Shown piece by piece: positions 1 to 5,460 of a stretch of 10,666 nucleotides of DNA. The DNA comes from Chloracidobacterium sp. UBA6041 (GTDB lineage Bacteria > Acidobacteriota > Blastocatellia > Pyrinomonadales > Pyrinomonadaceae), in assembly GCA_002427845.1 (NCBI GenBank), contig DIYZ01000021.1, positions 27,986-38,651 on the forward strand. Direction: 5' to 3'. The notes beneath the pieces are model-generated. The model saw only the letters and a list, made by a program, of their open reading frames with translations. It did not search any database and had not been told where the DNA came from. The translations under genes were made by a program, and so were the position numbers. Position 1 is the first letter of the stretch; the number at the start of each line of letters is the position of its first letter.

Positions 1-47
1 GGAGTTGGCGTTGGAGTTGGCGTCGGAGTTGGCGTCGGAGTTGGCGT
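1..47 (-). repeat. 12-bp tandem repeat encoding Thr-Pro linker
   Basis: On the minus strand the unit ACGCCAACTCCG (Thr-Pro-Thr-Pro) is repeated almost exactly nearly four times, with one third-base change, and reaches the window edge. It codes for the start of the Thr-Pro linker of the beta-helix protein. Near-perfect repetition at DNA level, not only at protein level, suggests recent expansion and a tract that can change length by slippage in steps of 12 bases. Confidence 0.9.
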
Positions 48-1877
48 GGGGCTGGGTCCTGTTCCGCCAATCGCTGCCAGCAAGGCAACCATGTCCACGC
101 CAACATCTTTACCATCGCTTGCCGCGTTGCAATAGGGGCTGCTCGGCGCCAGTTGATAGTTGCTATTCGCTGCATCAACATAGCCAACGGCAGCTTGTGA
201 TGCTGGATAATAGTTGCCCGGATAGAGGCTGGAGAGCGATGTCTGCGTATCGGCGCGCGTATCCACGATTGCGTTCTGCTGCAACCCCATCCCTGGCCAA
301 CACACGTTGTCTGCATTGAAGCAACTGAACCCATAGGTACCAGTACTCAGAATGTTATCTTTGAGTGTGAGGCCGTTCACCACGTTACCGTTACCGCTGA
401 ATAGACCAGCTCCGTTCGTGACCACCGTATTGTGCGTTACCACAATTCCGTTGCCATCGTAAACCTGCAAGAACTGCGGTATCTGATCCACCTGCAGCGG
501 CTTGTAGAACAGGTTATTGCTGATCGTGAAGTTTCCGCCGACTGTGTTCGGTTGCTCGTTGTCCAGTGTCTGGATCGAAAAGCCCCATTTGAATCCAACC
601 ATCCGATTATTTGTAAATTGAACATTTTGAATCGTGACCCAGGGCGCACTTCCATTCTGATTGCGAGCCGTAAGCGCGTTACACGTGCCTACACCTGAAT
701 ACATGTCGTTGCCGTCGATGGTTATGTTGACGCCGGTCTTGATTTCAATCCAGGCCTTCGGATTCGAAAAGCCGTTCCACGCATCAGGCTTGTTCAGCGT
801 GTTCCCTCTGATTTCCACATCATGAATATTATCGCCACGCCAGAGCGCTTGGCCCGGCGTGTCCGGCACTACGTTCGGACTCGCATACTGCCCGCGCAAC
901 AATGTGAAGTTGACGACGTTTCCACTGATGGCCGTCACCCGTCCCGTCTGCCAGGGCTTGGGTGTAGCACTCGCAGTCTGCATCGCCACCAGGTCGCCTA
1001 CTTGCAGGTTCGCCACATTGCTGAAAGTGGCGCTGCTCATCGTGGCGTTCGAGATCGTCGCCCTGTTGCTCGTGCCCGGATCAGAGCCGCCGAGAAAGAT
1101 GTTGTTGAATTGCGCTTCGATGTAGTTATTGAGTATGTGAAAGGGACCAGGGCCTACCGGTGAATAAATTCCGTAAGAGTCGATGTTCTGTCCAACGTTT
1201 GGATCGTTAGCCGGAAATTGCCCGGCGAAGCCCGCAATGTAGGAGTTTATTATCATGACTTCGCTGGCACAGAGCCCGATGCCTCGACCCGCGCTGCGCT
1301 GCAGAATCGTAGGCAGCAGGTTTGACGCAGTAACTTCCGCCGGGTGAATGAAACACCGATCAACTACGAAGTGGTCCGCTGGGCCTGGATGATACCCAAA
1401 CTCGACGAGGTCCGGCGTATATCTCACCCCATTGGTGCTGATGTCCAGTCCAATCAGTTTCCAATGATGCGCCCCAGCTCCGGCATCAATCACCGGATAA
1501 CCTCCCGTGCTGATCAGCCTCACTAGCGCCGCATCTTGTAGTGCCGGATTCAGGCGAACACCGCTGGCCGCAAGGCCCGCCAGGTTCGAGGTCTGCACGG
1601 TTACGTAGTCAGCATCTGTCCCGGTTCCCGCTCCCTTGTTCGGCAAAGTGAAGCTCACGCCAGTCGCGTACGTCGCTCCGGCCTGCACCACGATCGTGTC
1701 ACCAAACTGCGCTGCGTTAAGCGCGCTCTGAAGATCGCCTCCAGCGGGCACGATGATCGTCGCCGCTTTGGTTGAACTGCTGACTGCTCCAACCATTACC
1801 AGGATCGAAACAGTAAGTGTGAATTGGATTAAGGACTGCTTGAATAAGCGCCTGAGTGAAAGGGAGAGAAAAAACAT
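1..1877 (-). CDS. Secreted right-handed beta-helix protein with Thr-Pro linker (3' end outside window)
   Basis: I translated this by hand; 625 codons are open from ATG at 1877 to the left edge, so the C terminus is missing. Residues 1-39 look like a signal peptide: basic start, hydrophobic stretch about 17-32, likely cleavage after TKA or KAA near 38-39. The body (about 40-600) has the short N-rich strands of parallel beta-helices (pectate-lyase-like, PbH1 repeats), for example HILNNYIEA and FTISNNLFY. It shares signatures with the two paralogues at 5461-7533 and 7605-9215: RNQNGSAPW (405-413), DNEQ (439-442) and DGKDVGVD (588-595). An extra module lies at about 273-327. From 611 the chain becomes pure Thr-Pro, a typical flexible linker to a further domain or anchor. 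GTGAGG lies 4 bases before the ATG, at the 3' end of riboswitch copy A. Substrate and enzymatic activity are unknown; it could be a lyase, hydrolase or structural adhesin. Confidence 0.9.
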   Translation of the reverse strand, partial: MFFLSLSLRRLFKQSLIQFTLTVSILVMVGAVSSSTKAATIIVPAGGDLQSALNAAQFGDTIVVQAGATYATGVSFTLPNKGAGTGTDADYVTVQTSNLAGLAASGVRLNPALQDAALVRLISTGGYPVIDAGAGAHHWKLIGLDISTNGVRYTPDLVEFGYHPGPADHFVVDRCFIHPAEVTASNLLPTILQRSAGRGIGLCASEVMIINSYIAGFAGQFPANDPNVGQNIDSYGIYSPVGPGPFHILNNYIEAQFNNIFLGGSDPGTSNRATISNATMSSATFSNVANLQVGDLVAMQTASATPKPWQTGRVTAISGNVVNFTLLRGQYASPNVVPDTPGQALWRGDNIHDVEIRGNTLNKPDAWNGFSNPKAWIEIKTGVNITIDGNDMYSGVGTCNALTARNQNGSAPWVTIQNVQFTNNRMVGFKWGFSIQTLDNEQPNTVGGNFTISNNLFYKPLQVDQIPQFLQVYDGNGIVVTHNTVVTNGAGLFSGNGNVVNGLTLKDNILSTGTYGFSCFNADNVCWPGMGLQQNAIVDTRADTQTSLSSLYPGNYYPASQAAVGYVDAANSNYQLAPSSPYCNAASDGKDVGVDMVALLAAIGGTGPSPTPTPTPTPTPTPTPT

Positions 1878-1881
1878 TGTG

Positions 1882-1974
1882 CCTCACTTCGGTAGCCGGC
1901 CGTTCTCTCTATCTAAAGAGGTGCTTGGCTTTGCGTCTCCGCCTCACGACGGTTTTGCCGTTTTTCGGTTAAGG
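1882..1974 (-). promoter_or_regulatory. Cyclic di-GMP-I (GEMM) riboswitch, copy A
   Basis: Read 5' to 3' on the minus strand: CCTTAACCG, then GGCAAAACC, a 5-bp hairpin CCGTC-GTGA-GGCGG with a GNRA tetraloop, then GACGCAAAGCC, a variable arm, and CCGGCTACCGAAGTGAGG. This is the conserved core and order of the GEMM class I aptamer. Matched to the Vibrio Vc2 aptamer, the ligand-contacting residues are kept: G20 (the G before CAAA), A47 (middle A of GCAAAGCC) and C92 (first C of TACCG). G at position 20 fits c-di-GMP rather than the A20-type cGAMP variants. The element ends 4 bases before the beta-helix ATG at 1877, so its 3' edge contains the Shine-Dalgarno GAGG. This points to control of translation initiation. 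It separates the beta-helix gene from the small membrane protein gene upstream. Confidence 0.88.
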
Positions 1975-1997
1975 CCAGCGCCGTTGGACGACGCTGG
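1975..1997 (-). other. Strong RNA hairpin immediately 5' of riboswitch A
   Basis: On the minus strand CCAGCGTCGT and ACGGCGCTGG pair over 10 positions (one G-U wobble) around a CCA loop. The G-U is stable only in minus-strand RNA. The stem abuts the first base of the conserved riboswitch block. No U-run follows, so it is not a classical intrinsic terminator for the membrane protein gene ending at 2040. Riboswitch B has a hairpin of different sequence in the same place. Confidence 0.6.
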
Positions 1998-2039
1998 GTT
2001 AACGTACATTTCTAAAGAACTGGACCTAGAGCAGACTGC

Positions 2040-2420
2040 TTAGGTTCGTGTCTGCGTCAAAGATCCTGACGCTGTCAAACTAAGAGCCAACTGCATTTGC
2101 GCCGTGTCGCGAGCGGAGCCATCTTCGATCGACTCGAAAAGCTTAAGCGCTCGCTTCTCGCGAATGTCATCTCGAAGGCGGTCCAAGAGTTCGATGAACC
2201 ACTTTCGATTGCGTTCGGCCTCGCGAAACAGAAGGATCACCAGCGGGGATAGAACACCAATGGTTTCCCAAGGCAGGGTAAGTATCATCGCCTCGGTTGC
2301 AGACAAACGAACTGCAACAATGATGCTTATGATAAGTCCTGCGACTATGGAAGCAATTGCAAGACTCAGGCAAAACCAGATAGCCTTGCTGATCTTAAAG
2401 AGCGTTATTTCTTTAAACAT
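2040..2420 (-). CDS. Small two-helix membrane protein of unknown function
   Basis: This encodes 126 residues that I do not recognise. There are two hydrophobic segments, about 13-37 (AIWFCLSLAIASIVAGL and following) and 46-65 (ILTLPWETIGVLSPLVILLF), separated by a short loop. A highly charged, probably helical stretch follows at 66-100 (FREAERNRKWFIELLDRLRD and onward), and the tail is Ser/Thr-rich. A hairpin-like membrane anchor with a cytoplasmic helix is the simplest model. The ATG is well supported: AGTGAGGAGAA lies just upstream, at the 3' edge of riboswitch B, so the gene is very probably a direct c-di-GMP target. The next gene downstream, a beta-helix protein, has its own riboswitch 66 bases after this stop codon. 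A role in matrix secretion or signalling is inferred from context only. Confidence 0.75.
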   Translation of the reverse strand: MFKEITLFKISKAIWFCLSLAIASIVAGLIISIIVAVRLSATEAMILTLPWETIGVLSPLVILLFREAERNRKWFIELLDRLRDDIREKRALKLFESIEDGSARDTAQMQLALSLTASGSLTQTRT

Positions 2421-2424
2421 TTCT

Positions 2425-2510
2425 CCTCACTTCGGTAGCCAGCCGTTCTCAAAGAGGTGCTTGGCTTTGCGTCCCCGCCTCGCGACGGGTTTGCCGGTTA
2501 TCGGTTAAGG
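2425..2510 (-). promoter_or_regulatory. Cyclic di-GMP-I (GEMM) riboswitch, copy B
   Basis: Same architecture as copy A: CCTTAACCGATAACC, GGCAAACC, hairpin CCGTC-GCGA-GGCGG with a GNRA loop, GACGCAAAGCC, a short variable arm, and GGCTACCGAAGTGAGG. By eye it matches copy A at 80 of 86 positions, with a single 7-base deletion at the tip of the variable arm. The tetraloop differs (GCGA against GTGA) but both are GNRA, and all other differences lie outside the key ligand contacts. The aptamer ends 4 bases before the ATG of the small membrane protein gene, and its last bases form the ribosome-binding site. No terminator hairpin with a U-run intervenes, so translational control is more likely than transcriptional control. 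Confidence 0.88.
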
Positions 2511-2513
2511 TCT

Positions 2514-2533
2514 CGTGTCCATTGCTGGACACG
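2514..2533 (-). other. Strong RNA hairpin 5' of riboswitch B
   Basis: On the minus strand CGTGTCCA and TGGACACG form an 8-bp perfect stem closed by a GCAA (GNRA) loop, three bases before the conserved riboswitch block. It is not followed by a U-run on this strand. Its position matches the hairpin before riboswitch A, but the stem sequence is different. Confidence 0.6.
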
Positions 2534-2683
2534 TGTTTAAAGAACCACGATCTAAAACAAATCGCTAAAGTACGTGATTAGGCTAGTTGACGAAATTTGA
2601 TTAAAGATGAGTACGAACGGGAAGAATGAGGAGGACCCACCGATAACGAGGTGCTGTGATGGGTCGAAGATAGCTTTCCATCC

Positions 2684-2701
2684 TGGCGACCTGCGTCGCC
2701 A
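2684..2701 (-). other. Hairpin downstream of riboswitch-like copy C
   Basis: On the minus strand TGGCGAC-GCAG-GTCGCCA is a perfect 7-bp stem with a 4-base loop. It begins about 20 bases after the proposed end of copy C. The bases after it (GGATGGAAAG) contain no U-run, so a classical terminator is not supported. It could be part of an expression platform or simply a structured leader. Confidence 0.45.
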
Positions 2702-2722
2702 AGGAGCTTGAGCTATTTCTCT

Positions 2723-2841
2723 CCGATCGCTTTCGGCAACCAGACAATCTCAAGAAGACCTTGATCGAGTTCGAAAGTGATCAAAATCCGTGAGACTCAC
2801 GGCTTTGCGCCCCTGATTCGCAGCAGGTTTGCCTTTATCGG
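2723..2841 (-). promoter_or_regulatory. Divergent c-di-GMP-I riboswitch-like element, copy C
   Basis: On the minus strand the order is CCGAT, GGCAAACC, a hairpin CCTGCT-GCGA-ATCAGG (one mismatch, GNRA loop), GGCGCAAAGCC, a long arm of about 50 bases, CTGGTTGCCGA, and finally ATCGG. The last block pairs perfectly with the opening CCGAT, as a closing P1 stem should. The residues matching Vc2 G20, A47 and C92 are all present. Differences from copies A and B are GGCGCAAAGCC for GACGCAAAGCC and a longer third arm that contains its own hairpin (CCGTGA/TCACGG at 2788-2802). A promoter lies just upstream at 2888-2918. No convincing gene starts directly downstream; the next clear elements are riboswitch B and the membrane protein gene. 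It may be the first of a tandem pair on one long leader, a regulator of a lost gene, or a decayed copy. Confidence 0.55.
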
Positions 2842-2887
2842 TGCAATCGCTAATTTGGGAAAGAACAGTGCGCTTAAACGCAACCGT

Positions 2888-2918
2888 AGTATAAACGATG
2901 TTGGCCACTGTTTGTCAA
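2888..2918 (-). promoter_or_regulatory. Putative sigma70-type promoter for the riboswitch-bearing unit
   Basis: On the minus strand a perfect TTGACA (2913-2918) is followed by TATACT (2888-2893) with a 19-base spacer, or by overlapping TTATAC with 18. The spacing is slightly long, but both boxes are good. The expected start near 2880 lies about 40 bases before riboswitch-like copy C. From the sequence this is the best candidate promoter in the window. Confidence 0.55.
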
Positions 2919-3255
2919 CAGAAATTATCGTAATTTTGGCCTGCAAATTGCCTATTTTACTGCGGCTAAGTCCTGTATTCCGGGCAAATGTTCTGGGTAG
3001 CGGCGTTCGGCCGAGGCGTTTGGGGTCAGCGCCCCGTATTCCGCAATTGCGTGACCGATAAACCACCTGGGGGCACCGGCAAATAGCACATTGGAGTCCG
3101 GACTTTTCGCCTCCGCGGCAACTGCGAACTTTGACCAGATTTAGGGAGAGGGAGCTATAACGGAATGCAAGGAAAACTTTTCAGCGATTGAGTCGACGAG
3201 TCTACTTGCCGAGAGATGGTTAAGGAGGGTCGGTCAGCGAAACTTGTTTGCCAGA
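2919..3255. other. Intergenic stretch without a supported gene
   Basis: This stretch lies between the end of the glycosyltransferase gene and the promoter at 2888-2918. The open frames here are short, lack ribosome-binding sites and have unconvincing composition. I see no tRNA, no clear terminator after the glycosyltransferase stop (only weak inverted repeats) and no mobile-element ends. It includes a faint direct repeat around TGTATTCCGGGCAAAT (about 2973-2988) and CGTATTCCGCAAT (about 3034-3046) that I cannot interpret. Confidence 0.5.
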
Positions 3256-4419
3256 TCAACCCCCGTGCCGACTGTTGTCATTGCCGCCCACGCCGTACAA
3301 CTCCACCAGTCTCTTGACGTTAGCATGCAAGTCAAACCGAGTTCTCGCGGCTTCGGTCCCGAGGCGGCCCATCTTTTTTCGTAGCTCAGGATTCTCAACG
3401 AGTTTCAGAATCTTATCGGCCATCGCAGCGGAATCGCCACGTTCCACGATGAATCCCGATTTCTGATCTGCCACCAACTCTGGTATCCCACCCACGTTTG
3501 TTCCAATGATTGGCTTGCCGTAGGCCATTGCCTCCGCAATCACCCAGCCAAAGACTTCTTCCCAATTGGATACTTGGCAGACAATATCCGCCAAGTCGTA
3601 CACGCCGTCGCCGAAAGGATCCTGAACCAGACCCGTCCACGTAACGTGATCGCCCAGGCCCATTGCCACGGCGTCCTTCGCATACTGTTCGCGGAAGGAT
3701 CCCTCACCGACAAAAACAAACTGAACCTTCTCGTTCTTTTGCAGTACGAGGCGTGCCGCTTCCACCAATTCAAGAATGCCTTTCTCAGGAATTATCCAGC
3801 TTACTTGAGCGACAACGGTTCGATCTTCAGGAATTGAGTATCTGCGCCGAGCCTTGGCGGCGCGTTCAGCGCTTGGGCATACTCGCGAAAGATCGACGCT
3901 GTTGTAGATCATTTCGTACCGGTCATCGGGAAGGACTCCCAACGAAGTCATACAGCGATAGCCATAGTCGCTCACGCAGCTGACCTTGGTCAGCGGCAGA
4001 TTGATTACGCGCACCAGTCCCCGCTTCCATAGCGAAGCACGATGGAGTACGTAACCGGCAGGTCTGGATGTCTGATCGGTAAAGAAAACTCTCTTTACGG
4101 AACAGAGGCGAGCTACCCAGGGATAAACACCCAGAAAACCGGTGAAATGAAGATGTAAAATCTCGGGCCGATAACGGCGAAGAATCGACGCGAGCCCCTT
4201 GGCAGATTTCCAACTCACGTTAATTGAGTCATGCAATACTTCGATGGTGACATTAGGGAGGTCAAGGAAGCGTCGGACCTCCATCGGAGGCTCATCAAGA
4301 AAACACAACACGCTGTCCCAACCCAGACCGGCGAGTTGAGTCGATAACTCACGCGCGAACGTTTCCGTCCCGCCGATGCGAATAGGCTCTACTCCAAAGA
4401 CCGAAACGATTGTCGGCAT
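3256..4419 (-). CDS. Glycosyltransferase family 4 (GT-B fold)
   Basis: This encodes 387 residues, a normal length for GT4 enzymes, which transfer a sugar from a nucleotide-sugar donor to a lipid-linked or growing polysaccharide acceptor at the cytoplasmic face of the membrane. The N-terminal acceptor domain has the glycine-rich loop GGTE (16-19) and HLHFTG (89-94). The C-terminal donor domain has PEKG (211-214), VFVGEG (235-240), the EX7E motif (E288 and E296 in EEVFGWVIAEAMA) and GGIPE (310-314), then SGFIVERGD. No membrane segment or signal peptide is seen. AAGGAAGAG shortly before the ATG supports the start. It is the last gene of the five-gene minus-strand set, 70 bases after the PhyH-type gene. 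The exact sugar and acceptor cannot be read from the sequence. Confidence 0.93.
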   Translation of the reverse strand: MPTIVSVFGVEPIRIGGTETFARELSTQLAGLGWDSVLCFLDEPPMEVRRFLDLPNVTIEVLHDSINVSWKSAKGLASILRRYRPEILHLHFTGFLGVYPWVARLCSVKRVFFTDQTSRPAGYVLHRASLWKRGLVRVINLPLTKVSCVSDYGYRCMTSLGVLPDDRYEMIYNSVDLSRVCPSAERAAKARRRYSIPEDRTVVAQVSWIIPEKGILELVEAARLVLQKNEKVQFVFVGEGSFREQYAKDAVAMGLGDHVTWTGLVQDPFGDGVYDLADIVCQVSNWEEVFGWVIAEAMAYGKPIIGTNVGGIPELVADQKSGFIVERGDSAAMADKILKLVENPELRKKMGRLGTEAARTRFDLHANVKRLVELYGVGGNDNSRHGG

Positions 4420-4489
4420 TTCTCTTCCTTGTTACTCAAGGGTTACGCTCGGGCGATCATGGATCTTACGAACCAGAGTGGCACGTTAG

Positions 4490-5449
4490 TCAGTTGAAAA
4501 TCCGTTTCAATCTGGAGTTTATTCTTCCCACAACATCTTTTAGGAAGAGCTGAGTGTCAAAAACAGCGTGATAGGCCGCGTACGAAGTTGGCGGTTTACT
4601 CGATCTTTCAAATGCAGGTAAGAAATTCCTTTTATCGCCGAAGCCCAAAATTCTTTGATCGTCGTCGGATAAATTGCCCAGAAACGCGGAATTGAGTAGA
4701 AGCGGGTGGTAACGATAGTAGACCAAATCCTCTTGCTGCAGAGGCACGTTTGGATCGTGGTAGTTGTAGAAGATAGCCTCCCGTGGCTCCAACATAGGCA
4801 CACCCTGGCGGTGGACCCCGGACGTGTCAAACAAGAACGCCGTGCCGGCAGGACCCCTCATCTCAGCGATCTGGGATGTATCGACATCCTTAACCTCATC
4901 GTTTTGGACCGGACGAGGGTGTTGTTTTCTATGACTTCCCTTGATGTAATTGAAAGCGCCACTACTCACGTCGGTGAGGTACATTGCCAGCTTAATTTCC
5001 CGGGGGATGTCTGGCGCTGTTTGCTGGTCATACCAGGCATCCCCATGCCAGCCGTGAAAATCTCGCTTTGTGGGTAGAGACTTCCAGCCTTTTGCTTCAG
5101 TTAGCGCATACTGGTTCCCGAGATAACGGTCCAGGACTTTTTGGACGAGTGGATGGATCGCGATGTCCACGAAGCCTTGATCGAGAAGTAAAACATCTTC
5201 GACCATGTGCCGGTATCGTTCGGTCTTCTGATATCCCTCAAAGTTATTCCAGCGTAGCCTTCGCAGCCGAGTTTCGAAGGCCCTCCGCATGCTGGCAAGC
5301 TCTTCGGACTTCACAAGATTCGGTAGGGCCACAATGCCGTTAGCTTCAAGCTCTGCTAGCAGACGAGCAATAAGCGGCTCGTTCTGCGCGGAACAGGAAC
5401 CCGCATTGTGAGTTTTCGTCTCCCTGGAAAGATCCACAGTTCTTCTCAT
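4490..5449 (-). CDS. Phytanoyl-CoA dioxygenase (PhyH)-type Fe(II)/2-oxoglutarate oxygenase
   Basis: This encodes 319 residues, the usual size for bacterial PhyH-family oxygenases, which hydroxylate small molecules using iron, O2 and 2-oxoglutarate. The double-stranded beta-helix core is recognisable. The iron-binding HxD is H135-G-D137 in FHGWHGDAW, the distal histidine is H213 in TSGVHRQG, and R223 (PREAIFYNY) is placed to hold 2-oxoglutarate. The LAMYLTDVSSGAFNYIKGSH stretch (154-173) is typical of the family. There is no signal peptide, so it should be cytoplasmic. It starts 11 bases after the stop of the 690-residue beta-helix gene, and the AAGG ahead of its ATG overlaps that region, so the two are surely co-transcribed. 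Between beta-helix genes and a glycosyltransferase, a role in modifying a sugar or lipid precursor is likely but inferred. Confidence 0.87.
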   Translation of the reverse strand: MRRTVDLSRETKTHNAGSCSAQNEPLIARLLAELEANGIVALPNLVKSEELASMRRAFETRLRRLRWNNFEGYQKTERYRHMVEDVLLLDQGFVDIAIHPLVQKVLDRYLGNQYALTEAKGWKSLPTKRDFHGWHGDAWYDQQTAPDIPREIKLAMYLTDVSSGAFNYIKGSHRKQHPRPVQNDEVKDVDTSQIAEMRGPAGTAFLFDTSGVHRQGVPMLEPREAIFYNYHDPNVPLQQEDLVYYRYHPLLLNSAFLGNLSDDDQRILGFGDKRNFLPAFERSSKPPTSYAAYHAVFDTQLFLKDVVGRINSRLKRIFN

Positions 5450-5460
5450 GTTAGTAACCT

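Noticed and set aside
1753..2043. A 96-codon plus-strand frame.
   Set aside because: It is antisense to the start of the beta-helix gene and to riboswitch A, and its protein-like appearance comes from the complementary coding strand and structured RNA.
1882..2510. The 86-93 base direct repeats as mobile-element ends or a CRISPR.
   Set aside because: There are only two close copies with a gene between them, no terminal inverted repeats or transposase, and the repeats match a known riboswitch fold.
2514..2533. The hairpin as a rho-independent terminator.
   Set aside because: On the minus strand no U-run follows. On the plus strand only TGTTTAAAG follows, and there is no plus-strand gene to terminate.
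2601..2681. A 26-codon minus-strand frame (MESYLRPITAPRYRWVLLILPVRTHL) directly after the hairpin downstream of copy C.
   Set aside because: It is very short and its only AGG is immediately adjacent to the ATG, inside the hairpin arm. It could be a leader peptide but the sequence gives no real support.
2607..2793. A frameshifted small plus-strand gene: an ATG frame from 2607 (MSTNGKNEEDPPITRCC...) and another frame ending AKELELFLSDRFRQPDNLKK...NP at 2793.
   Set aside because: The second frame looks protein-like, but it lies antisense to the proposed riboswitch copy C, needs a frameshift to be joined to an ATG, and has no clear ribosome-binding site. I prefer the RNA interpretation, though a decayed gene fragment is not excluded.
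2777..3066. Overlapping open frames on both strands (about 89-94 codons).
   Set aside because: Low-complexity, arginine-rich composition, no ribosome-binding site, and they run through the promoter and riboswitch copy C; treated as chance frames.
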